Source: Alisma plantago-aquatica (Eukaryota > Streptophyta > Magnoliopsida > Alismatales > Alismataceae). From it: a stretch of 64,000 bases of DNA. The position numbers were made by a program, and so were the translations under genes. The stretch lies in assembly GCA_963693085.1 (NCBI GenBank), contig OY856413.1, forward strand, positions 747,704,556-747,768,555, written 5' to 3'. Below the pieces are notes generated by a model. The model had not been told where the DNA came from and searched no databases. It saw only the letters and a program-made list of their open reading frames with translations. The first letter of the stretch is position 1, and the number at the start of each line of letters is the position of its first letter. Below, in pieces: positions 23,401 through 35,836 of the stretch.

Positions 23401-24092
23401 TAGGTAACATTCAACAAACAAGCCTCTAACGGCAATTCCGGATATGCATCTACAATAGAAATAGCAATTGCATCATCCTCCCATGAAGGCAGAATGTCCT
23501 CATTCTCATCATTCGGAAATCCCACAACTTTACACAAAGAAACAACCTTAGTTTGCTCCATGATATCCACAGCTAAGGTTCCATTATCCATCTTGCTCAT
23601 CACGTGAGCCATGTCCAGAAATGGTTTTCCAAGGCAAAGTGAGATGTTGTGATCCATATGTTTCACCATGCTACATTGTTCTTTTGCTTTAGAAGACACA
23701 GTGCTAGAGGGCATGACCATCTCAAAGCGGTCATCTTCTATGCCTAAGGTCAAGCGACCTCTCCCCATCTCTAAGATCATGTCAGCTGTAGCTTGGAATG
23801 GGCGTCCAAGTAACAGCTCATTGCCATGCTCATACTGCATTTCCATAACCACAAAATCAGCCGGAAAGACAAATCGATCCACCTTTACTAAGACATCTTC
23901 ACAGATTCCATAAGGCTTCACTACAGAGTTGTCGGCCAGTTGAATTGTCATATTGCTCGGCCTTGACTCTTTCAGTCCCAACTTTTTGAATGTCAAAAGG
24001 GGCATTAAGTTGATGCTCGCCCCTGAATCACACAGTGCTTCTCCAAATTTACACTTTCCAATATAGCAAGAAATGTTGAAACACCCGGGATC
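20463..24092 (-). pseudogene. Athila pol: protease, RT, RNase H, integrase; one in-frame stop
   Basis: Follows gag on the minus strand. Protease active site LCDSGAS lies at about 24021-24035, just before the first Met of the 1027-codon open stretch (20922-24005). Counting from that Met: RT with [14 protein letters not shown] and the F-M-D-D form of the catalytic box near residue 493; RNase H with [11 protein letters not shown] near 642 and TDHAA near 707; integrase zinc finger HHCHAS..H..C..C around 850-892; and the D, D and E of the integrase core near 922 (GIDFMGPF), 983 (SDGGTHF) and 1015. A TGA at 20922-20924 interrupts just after the catalytic Glu. The frame then continues 151 codons through the integrase C-terminal part to a stop at 20463. 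Otherwise intact. Confidence 0.93.
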
Positions 24093-24847
24093 CTATCTCT
24101 TTGGCGGTAAAGTACCCATAATGAAGGCACTCACTTGCTCCTTTAGCACAATGACCTCAGTATCTGGTATTTTCCTCTTCTTGGTAATAACATCTTTTAG
24201 AAACTTCCCGTATGAAGGGATTTTCTCAATAGCTTCCAATAATGGAATATTGACCGAAAGCTTCCTAAAGCTGTCCAAGAATTTCTTGAACTGTGCGTCT
24301 ACCTTCCTTGCCTTTGCACTATTCGGATAAGGGACCGGAACGGCGTGTGCCCTTTGATGAGGTGGCACATAAGGCGTCATTTTCTGCGGTTCCCCTTCAG
24401 CACCCTGTTCTTCATTACCATCCACGTCTATGTCTTCAACTTGCCCTGTGACTGGTGTGGGCTGCTCCGTAGTGGTTTCACCTTCAACTTTATCTTGCGG
24501 TGTGCTTGTTTCATATGTTCTTGGATTCAGCACCTTCTTTCCGCTTCTCAGTAAAATAGCCTTGGCTTGCTGGTTCCCCCGGGAACATTGGTGTTCCCCG
24601 GAAAACCCGGATGTGCTGGTTTCTTCAAACTAGCAATTTCAGCTGCCATCTGCGCCATGGATGTCTCTATGGTCCTCATTTGAGCCCCATGGTTCTGCAA
24701 TGTCTGCCCAAATTGATTCATGTATTATCCTTGTTGCTTTATTTGCTGCCCAAATGTGTTCATTAACTCTTGATTTTGCTTGATGACCTGATTGAGCAAC
24801 TCTGTGCTCTTGTCCCCTACAGCTGGCGCGGGCTTGGCTTCCAGATC
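24093..24847 (-). pseudogene. Athila gag-protease linker, several stops and a frameshift
   Basis: Joins gag to protease. In the downstream frame a 146-residue stretch (24093-24533) includes VPPHQRAHAVPVPYPNSAKA and FLDSFRKLSVNIPLLEAIEK, a region conserved before the protease in Athila polyproteins, and ends at TAG 24093-24095. The gag frame runs out at TAG 24848-24850 and at another stop near 24724, and the frame changes near 24590. Intact relatives have one continuous reading frame here. Confidence 0.8.
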
Positions 24848-25852
24848 CTACAAAAAATTGTTCGGATCCTTCCATGAGAACTTTTTGTCCTTTCTCCATG
24901 AGTAGTCATTGTTCCTATACCCTTGTTGTTGTCTCATGTACTTGACTTGAGCCTCATCCTCGAACTCATTTTCTTCTTTTTGCAGTAACTTCTTTGCGAG
25001 AAGATCCATCTTCTCATTCAGCTCTCTCATTGCCTTTGATTCACTGGCGACTCGTGCTTTCTCAACTGGGCCTCTCTCTCTTTCTCCCCAGGACTGCTTT
25101 CTCGCCATGTTCTTAAGTATTTCCCAGCATCTAGTGTCAGTGTTATTCAGAAAAAATCCCGACCCGGCTGAATCCAGATTACTCCTATCATGCTCGGAGA
25201 GAGCAAAATAGAAGATTTTCACCTGTGTCTCTTTGTCCAGCCCGTGATGCGGACATCTCCTCAACATAACTTGAAATCGCTCCCAGGTCTCAGAATATGT
25301 TTCACCCGCCTGTTGGGTGAAATTGTGAATATTCCGGATCATGTCGTTAGTCTTCTCAGGAGGGAAGAACCTCTCAAAGAAGACTTCCACCATATGGTCC
25401 CAAGACTCAACGAACTCATCATCTAGATTATGTAGCCACTCTCTTGCTGCTCCTGCCAAGGAACTTGGGAACATCTTGAGGTACAAAGCATCTTGTGGAA
25501 ACCTGTCTATCTTTACCACGTCACAGTTTTCAACGAACTGGCTGATGTGTGCAACAGGATCCTCATTCTTCAGCCCATGAAACGCATTTGATTTTACCAA
25601 ATTAATCAACGCTGGATCGATCTTATATGTCGGTATGTTGATCGTCTGCTTTTTTATAGGCCCCTTTGAAGCTGATGAGGAAGAAGCTTTGATCTTCTCC
25701 CATATGGTCTGTGGCTCGGCCATGTCTTCTGGTTCAGATTCAGAATCTATCTCTTCTTGGTACTCGTGCTCAGAATGCTCCTCGTCCTCAGGTCTCGGAA
25801 ACGGAACCTCGGGTGTGCGATTGTCGTAGTCTGTACTACGTGTATGCACCAT
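24848..25852 (-). CDS. Athila gag (capsid region), open 334 codons
   Basis: Structural protein that would form the cytoplasmic particle. ATG at 25852 starts MVHTRSTDY, lying 165 bases downstream of the PBS. The retrotransposon gag domain covers about residues 80-240, with FHGLKNEDPVAHISQF, FPSSLAGAAREWL, FFPPEKTND and the ETYSETWERF signature. A basic, Q/K-rich tail follows. I see no complete CCHC knuckle in the open part. It ends at TAG 24848-24850, probably a mutated Gln codon, because coding-like sequence continues in frame. This is the best-preserved frame of the window together with pol. Confidence 0.9.
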   Translation of the reverse strand: MVHTRSTDYDNRTPEVPFPRPEDEEHSEHEYQEEIDSESEPEDMAEPQTIWEKIKASSSSASKGPIKKQTINIPTYKIDPALINLVKSNAFHGLKNEDPVAHISQFVENCDVVKIDRFPQDALYLKMFPSSLAGAAREWLHNLDDEFVESWDHMVEVFFERFFPPEKTNDMIRNIHNFTQQAGETYSETWERFQVMLRRCPHHGLDKETQVKIFYFALSEHDRSNLDSAGSGFFLNNTDTRCWEILKNMARKQSWGERERGPVEKARVASESKAMRELNEKMDLLAKKLLQKEENEFEDEAQVKYMRQQQGYRNNDYSWRKDKKFSWKDPNNFL

Positions 25853-26016
25853 ACACAGTACCTGAAATAAGAAAATTCGAGTTCAGTACTATGCTTAGAC
25901 GAGTATAACAATTATAGTGCAATGTAAAAATATTTGAATTTGAATGAAAATTAAAAAGAAATTTGTGGCCTAGAGTGGCCACTCGTAGCACTCGAAGTGC
26001 CAACAATTCCGCCGTA

Positions 26017-26034
26017 TCCCCGGCAACGGCGCCA
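26017..26034 (-). other. Primer-binding site of the Athila element
   Basis: TGGCGCCGTTGCCGGGGA on the minus strand, 6 bases inside the 5' LTR. It is the form common to Athila-type elements and is complementary to the 3' end of plant tRNA-Asp (from memory of the family). Confidence 0.85.
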
Positions 26035-26040
26035 AAAACT

Positions 26041-27657
26041 TGACGTGTATTTTATTACGCACTAAAAACGCAAGTATACGCGTCGAGTAGTACATGCCTT
26101 GTGAGGCCCGAGTCGAACACAGGGATACTCGGAACTGTTGGAGACTCCTACTAACTATTTGCGATCAACTAAACCGAATAACAAATTGGGGTTGTTGAAT
26201 AAAATTAAAAGAAAATATAAATAAAACAAAGCAAACAATCGATTAAAGGTTAATTTAATCAATTCAAAAAGGTATCTTTAGGATTGCGGTTTCACCGTGG
26301 GTTATCATTGTATTAGATTTCATATAATTCCTCAATCTTTTCTCTCTATCCGGGTAGTGGCCTGAAAATAGAATTACCCACTGTCGTGGTGTAATTCACT
26401 ACTTAGGTTTAGGTCGATTCCACCTTCGTAGTAATCTATCCCCTAAACTAAGTGCATTACGAACGATCTCTCAGTTTCCACCATTAATTTTACACCTCCT
26501 TTGTCAAGGGATTTATCGATTAATGTATGTTTCGTCTCTTTTCAACCGTTAATCCTCCTGTCGAAGTGATTAAGGGCATTAGGTTATTATTATGGTGATC
26601 AAGCATTACAATATATGGAGAAAACAAAACTATACCACGGATTTAAGAGAGAAAATATGAATTATTAATATAAAACTGTCATACAATGCATTCCCGGGCT
26701 ACTCCCGGTCCTAAAGATGGAGGGGATTAGCCCCGCATGTTCATCTCACACAAGTACATGGTAGAAATAGGGGAAATCATATGAAAAACGTGAATTGAAT
26801 GGGAAAACCCCTGAATGGAGAAGAACCGATTGATCCTTTGCATAGAACATGTGCTTTCCCGCCTCTCGGTGGTGAAATCCATCTTCGGCAGCGTCCGGAT
26901 CGATAGGTATGAACTTCTCGCCTCTGTTCTCCTTTCTCGCTCCTCGGCACTTGTGCAAAAAGCCCAAAATCCCGATCCTTTTCCGTCTGGGCGACCGTCA
27001 TTAGGTATAAGTTCCTAATTAGGTCGTTAATTAACTCCAGCCATCCGATTGAAATCATTCTAAATCCAACGCATAATTGACGGCGTCGATACCATCGACG
27101 CGAGTCGATGGTATCGACCCACTACAGTAGCGGCTGGCTGCAAATCCTTCCTTTGTCGCGCCTTTCATCATCTCGATACCATCGACTCAGGTCGATGGTA
27201 TCGACTCCCTTTAGGCGTCGGTTTTTGTCGTTTTGCGACGTTGTAGCTTCCAGTGTCGATGGTATCGACTTCCGTCGATACTATCGACTGCTTCTTCGCC
27301 AGCAACCTGAAGGTGTCTCGATACCATCGACATCAGCGTCGATGGTATCGAATCTTTGCTGCTCCTTTCGGCTGGCAACCTGCGGTCTTGTCCATGGTAT
27401 CGACTTCCGTCGATGCCATCGACGGAAGTAAATACTTGTTTTTCCTGAAATTCAAAGACAAGATCAAATAAATCCACACAGATAATAATAATGTGATAAT
27501 TAATGCTCAAAATGATAAAACTAAAGGGGATTTGACATAAAATGATGGCAAAGACCAAAATGGATGAATTATGCGATATTAACCATAGAAATGACTAATT
27601 AAAGCATAAACCACATATAAAACCGATCTATAAATGCGACTCAAAATCATCGCATCA
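26041..27657 (-). repeat. Athila element 5' LTR
   Basis: 1617 bases, nearly identical to 14807-16424. It carries the promoter side of the element when read on the minus strand. The dyad array is at 27085-27423. Confidence 0.93.
27085..27423. repeat. Dyad array in Athila 5' LTR
   Basis: The same five pairs as in the other LTR. Individual units differ by point changes (e.g. TCCATGGTATCGAC, GTCGATGCCATCGAC), yet in the fifth pair here the two units remain inverted to each other. Confidence 0.9.
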
Positions 27658-27662
27658 TATTG

Positions 27663-28966
27663 CCAATTATAATCCAATCTAATGTTCAACATGACATCAA
27701 TACTAATCTTTGAATTAATCATAACTATCCACCAACTGCTCAGTTCACAACCTGAGATGGTCAGTTCATGTACCTGAGCCGATTGGTTCACTTCTTATAT
27801 TGGGCTATTCATGGTCTAAAACTACCAAGTCAGTTCAATTGATCCAACACACTAAAACAATTGGTTCAAGACTTGAACCAATCAGTTCACTATCCAGTCT
27901 GTCAATTATTCAAGCAATGTTGTTTAAATTGAATACCTAACTCTACAGTAATCAAGTGTAAAACATATATTTATGAATGAATCCTATTCCAAGTGTATCC
28001 TATGTGTGTGACCCTATAGGTTCCAAGTTGCATTGGCAGTGAATGTCCATAACCATCTATGAAATCACAAGCAGAGTGGTGTCGAGCAACACATGATTGC
28101 CACCCAAGTAAATGGAAAGTTGGAGAACAACTTCACCGTACAATCTATGATTGGTGTTACAGAGATTGTTTAATTCCTTTGTTACTAATATTCAGATTGA
28201 ACTCAAGGTATGGAATCGTCACCCTCTCAATGTTCAATCCATATTCCTTGAACTAGAGCAAAATGTTCAAGATATATGTGACCTAAATATCATATATCGA
28301 TCCACATGTGCATAGACATGCCTTTCTAAGTCTCTCTTATCAAGTGGCCTAGATATCAAACTCTAGTAGTAGGGGCAAATCTCATCTACATCACTCACAG
28401 TCATCCCCATGTATCAAAATGCATCAGATCATCACCTTTATGGTAACCCTTATTCAAGATCATGGTCGATGATGTGAAAATATATTGAAAGACATGTGAT
28501 GAGTATAGTGATTTTAAGTCTAAGAACCACAATCACCACCTTCCCTATGATGGATGATTATGACCACCAATTGTGGTTTCCATGTGTTACTCTCAAGGTG
28601 GGTTTGTCTAATAAATTGTTATCCAACAAGTATCTATGTGTTTGGTTTGATATTACATATATCATGACTGATGAGATTTTATCATCAACCAACACACACT
28701 CTAGTCTTATGTGCCATTGATTTTTATCAGCCTTCCTCAATAACATCTGACTAACATTTGTATTATCTCATTGTTTAGGTCATCCATCTGATGACATAAA
28801 TCATTGATTAATGCCATTTTGTAGACATTCATTAAGTTTCATCATTATCTCATAATTGATTGAAATGGAATAAATAGGAAGATTTCCTTTATTATTAATC
28901 AAAGAATTTACACGATATGTCATCACAATCATGATATGATTGGTTCTCTAAGCATACATACCAATG
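27663..28966 (-). repeat. Copia X 3' LTR, part 2
   Basis: Resumes after the Athila target duplication with CCAATTATAATCCAAT, matching 56619 onward. It ends near 28966 where AATCCCACTTGTAC, the inverted polypurine tract, begins. It holds GAGCCGATTGGTTCAC-type dyads near 27730-27900. Confidence 0.85.
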
Positions 28967-29835
28967 TAATCCCACTTGTACTTAGAGCCAATCACCCACA
29001 AATCATATTCTTAGTGATTTAAATATGTCCATCACGTTTCTATTGTGAAAGTGCTAATCTAGCGGGCTAGCAACATTTTGTCTTCAATTGGTATATTGCG
29101 AGTTCACATCTCTTCATTGTACTACATCTCAAATGAGATGGAATCACCATAATATGATATATGATATTCCTTGCCTAACCAGTAGCTCCATTGTTATCGT
29201 AGTATTTCTATTATGTCATAAATGGTTGGAACATCCATAAGTTCATCTATATGAACTCCTAGATCCATACAATATCAACTCTTGTGTTCATAACATCGGG
29301 AGACTCAACTTCTATTATAGAATTTAAATAATGGTATCTCTTTTTTCAAAATTAAACACAATTTTATATTGTGAACACTCTTGATCATTTCAGAAGCTTG
29401 CATCAGTGTAACATTTTACACCCAACTATTCCTTATTGCCATAGTCTAGCAACTGATCTTTCATTCTTCTCTAGTACTAATGGATGTTCTTCATAGAATT
29501 CCAATGAATTTCATTAAAATATGACTAATATCATCTTGTGATGTCCATCACATACAAGATTATGGGATGAGTACATTATATTCCATACAAGATAGATCCA
29601 ATTTCTAGTGCATATAACATCATACTCATGTCTTTCCCATTCTTCATAAGAATTGGAATACATGGTTCTTGAGAGACTAATACCATGTACCATGGACAAA
29701 TTCTCTCTCATTGAATCCTTCATGCTGAATCCTTTCAACATATTTTCAATAGATGTGTGCATACTTAGGTCAAGAAACTTTCTAGATCTATCTATATAGA
29801 TCTCAATTCTTTCACCTAATCCTTCTTTGTGATGG
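28967..29835 (-). pseudogene. Copia X RNase H and end of RT, decayed
   Basis: On the minus strand the 82-residue frame at 29514-29762 (ENMLKGFSMKDSMRENLSMVHGISLS) is the C-terminal RT/connection segment seen in A1 at 2100-2190. Lower coordinates match the A1 RNase H region up to the polypurine tract. Stops are frequent. The reading is broken at 29836 by another LTR. Confidence 0.75.
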
Positions 29836-32010
29836 TGTTTTGGTTGGTATGTATTCCCAGAGAGCCAATCATATGATGATTGTAATGGAATAACTTTTAA
29901 TTGATTTGATCAGTATATAAAGGCAAGCTTCCAATTTATTCCATTTAGTTATGAGATAAATGATGTAACATTATAAATGTATAGAGAATAATATTACTCA
30001 ATGATGTATGTCTTCAAGTATGTGACTTGGAAGAATGAGATCATACAAATGTTAAAAGTACATATACATATTCTCATTATGTCCCTGATCGGTTGTTATT
30101 TTGGAAGGTTGATAGACAACAATGATACATAAGATTTGAGTGTTAGTTGGTTGATGACAAAATCTCATTAGTCATGATATGGCTATTTCATACCAACCAC
30201 ACATATACATGTTAAAGAATAATGTATCAGACAGACCCACTATGATACTGACACATGGAATCCATCATCGTGGAAGTCATAGTCATCTCTCACAGTGATG
30301 GTGGTGGTTGTGGTTCTTAGACCTGAAATTACTACACTCATCACATGTCTTTGGGTATGCTTTGACATCATCAAACACTATCCTGAAACATGGGTTGTTA
30401 CAAAGATGATGATTGGGTGACTTTGACACATGGGGGATAGATTGTGAGTGATAGAAATGGGATTTATCGCTCCTACAAGAGTTTGATGTTCTGGGCCTCT
30501 TGATTAGTGAAACTAAAAAATGCATGGCCATGCACATGTGAGTCAATATGTGATATTGAGCTTACATATATCTCTGATGGTCTACTTTGGTTCAAGAAGA
30601 AAGATTGAATGTTGAAGGGGATGACTACTCCATACCTCAAGTTCAATCTGGACATCAGTGACAAAGGAACTAGACAAACACTACAGCACCATACACAAAT
30701 TGTAGGTTGAAGTTGTTCTCCAACTTTCCATTTACTTTGATAGCATTGATGTGAGACTAGGCACCGCTCATTTCTTGTGATGTCCTAAGTTGTTATGGAC
30801 ATTCACTGCCAACATAATATGGGACCTATAGGGTCACACACATAGGTCTCGACCTAGAACAGGAGTTTGATCTTGAAAGACAATTGAATTAATTACTAAG
30901 ATGTTTAGGTAATTGATTCACACAATAAATTAGGCTGACTGTACTACCAAACACCCATCTCATAGAGTGAGACGGGTGTATGGAGTGCCAAATGGTCATC
31001 TTAAGGGTTGAGATGGGCTTTTGGAGTGTTAGACTAATTTGAGTTGAAAATGGCTAAGGTGTGAACCGACCAAGTTGTCTAGCTCAGCTTGGATCACCAG
31101 AAGACCCTTTGGGTGATTGAGACAGACGTCTCACATGTCCAAGATTTATCATTTCATCCGAATGAAGGTTCTAGATACTTTTCATATTCATTTGGATTGC
31201 ACATTACTTATTGTGCAAGGAATTAATGTCTAACATTAATGGAAATTGAATTCCCAATTTCATTTGTGATTGGGAAACCGCTAGACGACCATCTTACAGT
31301 ATGAGATGACCGTACTGCATGCCAAATGATTGTATGGTTTCCCAAATGACTGTTTCGATGGTCGCAGGTTGCAAAAAATCAAGATCTTCAGGTCTCTTCC
31401 ACTCCCGCACAAATTGGGAACCTTAACCCAAACCCTGCCTATAAATAGAGGGGTACTGGGGGTTACCAAGAGCAGAACACAGACAAATGAAAATTAGTTG
31501 CTATGACAATTGTTGTCCTCTCTGGTTGTGGTAACCAAAAGAGCCCAAAAAATTCCTACCCAACTAGGGAGGAATAGCAAGGGAGAGAACAACTGAGATC
31601 ATTGTTGTGGGAAAGCATGTTGGTGACCAGTAAGCCAATGAGAGGGACAACTCCTTCCAATCCATTCTAGTAGGATGACAAGAGCTCTAGGTGGTATGTG
31701 TGGATTTCTCTAGAGGTGAAAGACTATTTTCTATCGCTAAGGAGGACATCATCAACCAACAGTCTATGACGAGTGAAGTTGTGGCAGAACATGAAGTTCG
31801 AGTTTGTTGTCCATGGAGGAGCAGTCAGACGAGTCCCAGTACAACTAGGAGTCATAATTGCACAACCTCAATGATGAGGAATGTCATCAGACTTTCTCTA
31901 GGACCAAGTATATCCTTAAAACCATCCTTTCCATCTTATAGTTATTGACGTGATGCACTTGTTATGGGGAATATGGTAGATAAAACATTTATTTCCGTTG
32001 CCTGCTCTAT
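29836..32010 (+). repeat. Solo or truncated LTR of the A1/Y copia family, opposite to X
   Basis: Starts near TGTTTTGGTTGGTATGTATTCCCAG and carries the family's plus-strand landmarks in order: the (G)AGAGCCAATCAT start, CTATAAATAGAGGGG (TATA) near 31438, the TTGTTGTCCTCTC..TTGTGGTAAC stretch near 31510, and a TTTCCGTTGCCTGCTCT tail near 31995. It interrupts X's RT, which resumes at about 32020. No internal region or second LTR accompanies it. Target duplication is not clear, so the right limit is approximate. Confidence 0.75.
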
Positions 32011-34810
32011 AGCCATATTTCCCTATAGTTTTCATGCCAAGTTTCAATGCTTACAATATTGAGATGTTATTTCCCATCACTATGTGGAATAAACAAATAT
32101 ATGCTCCCACTAAATCTTTTGTAATCACTGATTTCATCTTTTATCTTGACTAAAGTCAAACTCTTTGACTATCTTGTCTAATTAAAGATTCAAGCATAGA
32201 GATGCTTGTCTCAACCCTATAAATTGATCATTCTAGTTTATAGATTCTATATGTGTTAAATGAAGTTATGAAACCTATAGGTTGTGTCACATACATATTG
32301 TCTCAAATATTCCCTTTAAGGAATGTATTTTTAATCTTCACATGACAAATCTAACAGTCTATATAAGCTGAAATCAATAACCATGATGATTGGAAGGAAT
32401 TTCATCTTCAACATCTTGAATTCATTTGAAAACTTTTGAGGCCAATTTTTCCTTTGGGTTATCCATGTCAATCTTCTCTTTTAAAAACCCAACTACACCT
32501 TATGGTTTTTACCCCTTTTGGTGGTACCACCAAGTTCATACCTAGTTGGTGTTCATGAACTCCATTTTGGATATAATGGCCTCAAGCAATTTCATAGACT
32601 CTAGTCCCTCACTAGTTTCTAGTTTATTGTCGGCTCATCACCTTATGACCAACTCACCGCCATATTGAGTTATAGGATATCTTAATATTTCAAGATCATG
32701 GTGTGTTCTACTTGAGCTATGAGTCTGGTGATAGATAAGGAACTTGAGATTCTACAATGTTTTGTGATTCTCCTAATTCCTTTGTACGTCCTTAGGTTCA
32801 ATGCTTGTTGATCTCAAACTTTTTGAGTTCTACTTTACTCCCACTGATTCCATTGGAACTCAGTTATCCTAGTAACAAATACTTCTATTGTCGGATTAGG
32901 ATTATAGATAGTATTAAACAAACTAACATTTTATGATTTGTGGATAAACCTTTTCAAGAAACTAATTTCCCTTATATAAGTTTCAATCCTTAAGACATAT
33001 CAGGACATTTCTCATGCCATATCTCATATGGTTTCTTTCAAGCCATTATGGATGGTATGTTGTTTTAGTGTAAAGCATGTGTCTAAAAGGAAATTAGAAG
33101 ATTATGTTGAATTTTAATCACATCATGAATCATCAGGATGTGACTCCTTCTCACTGATACATCATCATATTTCAGGTGGAGTTGACTTGTGATACTTTAT
33201 CACAGTCTTTCTAGAAGGTCCTCAAACTATTCATGTAAAGTTGTGTACTTCATACACGATCATCTTGAATATTTCAAGAGATTTGTATTTCACTAATTAC
33301 ATATCACCATATAATCAATAAATATAATGAAGTATACATATCTATCTTTCGTTATGAAGGTCTTTGTAAATCATTATGTACAAATCCTAATAGAATGCGT
33401 CTTCTCCACTACACCTAGTGAGAGGTGATTGTCATGTTGCACACAAGTAATACTTGCATGTGCCTTATTGGTTTGATAACCAAAAGAGTCATATAAAAAT
33501 CACCATGGATTCTATAAATGCATTTCTCATATATGTGCTCTAGATGACAATGCTAAAGATGTTGATTGTTTGAGTTATCAAATTATAATCCTTTGGTATT
33601 TACATTACAAACACTTATCTTTAGATCCTATAAAGGTCATAAGACATTTCCACATAAGATCACATCTTTGAAGTAGAACATTAACTACTATTTATTCATA
33701 ATCATCCTTTTCCATACAAGATGCAGAAAGTAAAATATTACTATTAATGGAATAAATGTAGTAGTAGTTCATCTAACTATATTACATGCCCTATGGGTAA
33801 GATAAATTCTAAATTTAGACTGAAGTTGTAGAAACTCTTGCTTTGTAGAGTCCACTCTTTCCCATTTTGTAACGAATTACTTCTTATCCGATCATGCACA
33901 TAAAACATATGTCAAATCTACATTCAATATCATATACCCATGATGAAGAAGTAATTAGATATATCTTGTAATGTATATACCTAAAGTGCAGATTCTTATC
34001 TCCTCCTTCTTATTCTTTAGATCCTCTAGGTAGAGAGGGAAATTCCTCTTCTAGTGTCCAGGTTGGTGATAGTGGTGACAATTGCCTCCCTTATTTACTC
34101 CTCCATTAGCCTTGAGTGTTGAAGACTTGGGCTTTTGGCCAGCTTTCATACTCTTTTTAGCTTTTCCTTTACCTTTAGACTTCCCCTTTGGTTTTCAGAT
34201 AGGCAGCGATGAGTTGTATTCATCTTTCTTCATTTGTTACTCAGTTGTTCTCAACAAGCCAAGTAACTCTATGAATAGCTTGTAAAATTCATTCATGTTG
34301 TAGTTTATGACAAACAACTATATGACTCTAGCAGAGATTGTAGAATCACATCAATGGACAACTCTTGACCTAAGGGGAATCCCAGTCTAGAAAGGTTCTC
34401 CACATAAGCAATAAGTTTAAGAACATGAGGACCTAATGGATCTCCTTATGCCATGTTGCATTTGAACACCGCCTTGAATACATCATATATCTCATGTCTT
34501 GCCTAATCTTGGAACATGTTCTTAAGATGTGTGACCATCTCAATAGCATGCATGTTCTCATTCTATCTTTGCAACTCATAGTTCATGGAGCACATCATTA
34601 GGTACTTGACATCAATGACATCTTGATTATGCTCTTTATAATCATTTGTGTCAGCCTTAGGTGCAGTGGGAAGAGGTTCATCTTGCTCTGGTTCTTCTAG
34701 AATATAGAGCTTGCGCTCCTGTGTGGTAATGATTCTCACCTAGGATAACTTGTCGTGGAAGTTATTCCCATTTAACTTGTCCTTCTGAAGGACTGATTGT
34801 AGAGAAAATT
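32011..34810 (-). pseudogene. Copia X gag-integrase-RT, decayed
   Basis: On the minus strand gag begins near 34800 (similar to the A1/Y gag N-terminus). Near 34080 the zinc knuckle is ruined: it reads CHHYHQPGH followed by a stop where W is expected. Integrase similarity lies at about 33100-33600, and RT at 32000-32500, including a V-T-Q-P-x-G-like stretch near 32285. No frame exceeds about 70 codons. Confidence 0.75.
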
Positions 34811-35372
34811 GTTGTTTTCTGTTTCCGTTTGACTCTATAAGAGCAATTTACAATTTTATCAAAAAAACCAATTTGATTTGATTTGTTTTGTGAAAAATTT
34901 GACTATGTTTAGTTAGGCCTTTAAATTAAGTATATGTCTCATTATTTTGTTCAAATTGATGACCCTCATTCATTGATTTGGAAGATTGTAGTGTATAAAC
35001 TTCTATTGAGCCAAGTTCCAAAACAATTGAGTTATTACCCAACCAATGTCAGTGTCCATAATCAATCATTAAGGTAGACAACAGTTGACAATTGTATCTT
35101 ATGCAATTCTTGGATAGATGGTATGCACAACTCTTTGCCATAGTCATCTTCATGCCTCTAGATGCTTAATCTCATAAAGGATACCTAATTAAGCCTGGCC
35201 CAAAAGCCAACACAATAGGAATGTACCCTGCTTGCCTGGACCACATAACTATCATCACACTTCCACAAGATAGATAGTGAACCATTCTTGGTGTTCCCAT
35301 GCATAATCGATCAACATTTTCATGTGTGTCACTAATGGAAAGCATCTTAGACTTAATATCTTTGATAGAGGG

Positions 35373-35373
<1 letters not shown>

Positions 35374-35426
<53 letters not shown>
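35374..35426. repeat. (TA)n microsatellite
   Basis: About 26 uninterrupted TA units. Confidence 0.95.
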
Positions 35427-35430
<4 letters not shown>

Positions 35431-35754
35431 GAGTGTACAGATTGCATGCTACACTCAAGTTGATCTTCATTGTCATACTATAATTAGACTACATACAAAT
35501 TTTGAGCCCATTTTGATGAGTGTAAGTCACTCATCCGAGGGCAACAAAATCAACGCATGAAACTAATTTGAAATGCATAATTTTTTGGTCATCATAACAT
35601 GACCTATAAATGTCCAAATGGGCTCAAATTTTACATATGAGTTATTCACAAGATTTTTAAGAATATTAATAGATTAGATTTTTAAAAAAGATATTACATC
35701 ATGGAAAACTACTTGACAGTATTCTACTCCAGATACACTCGAGTGTATTCCAGC

Positions 35755-35756
<2 letters not shown>
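35427..35756. repeat. Foldback segment flanked by microsatellites, MITE-like
   Basis: Internal inverted repeat: ACAAATTTTGAGCCCATTTT near 35498 pairs with CCAAATGGGCTCAAATTTTA near 35619. Weaker outer complementarity includes CACTC..GTGT motifs. It sits exactly between a (TA)n tract and a (CT)n(TA)n tract, a setting reported for microsatellite-targeting elements such as rice Micron. The identity is a guess. Confidence 0.4.

Positions 35757-35836
<80 letters not shown>

Larger units (their letters stand above)
14807..27657 (-). mobile_element. Athila-like Ty3/gypsy retrotransposon, nearly full length
   Basis: A 12.85-kb element with two LTRs (14807-16424 and 26041-27657) and a perfect 5-bp duplication TATTG (14802-14806 and 27658-27662). 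On the minus strand the order is LTR, PBS, gag, protease-RT-RNase H-integrase, a long spacer with the dyad array, a third ORF, polypurine tract, LTR. This order and the extra ORF after pol are typical of the Athila group. In the first ~350 aligned LTR bases I count about a dozen differences, so the insertion is fairly recent. Coding frames carry only a few stops and at least one frameshift. Confidence 0.93.
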
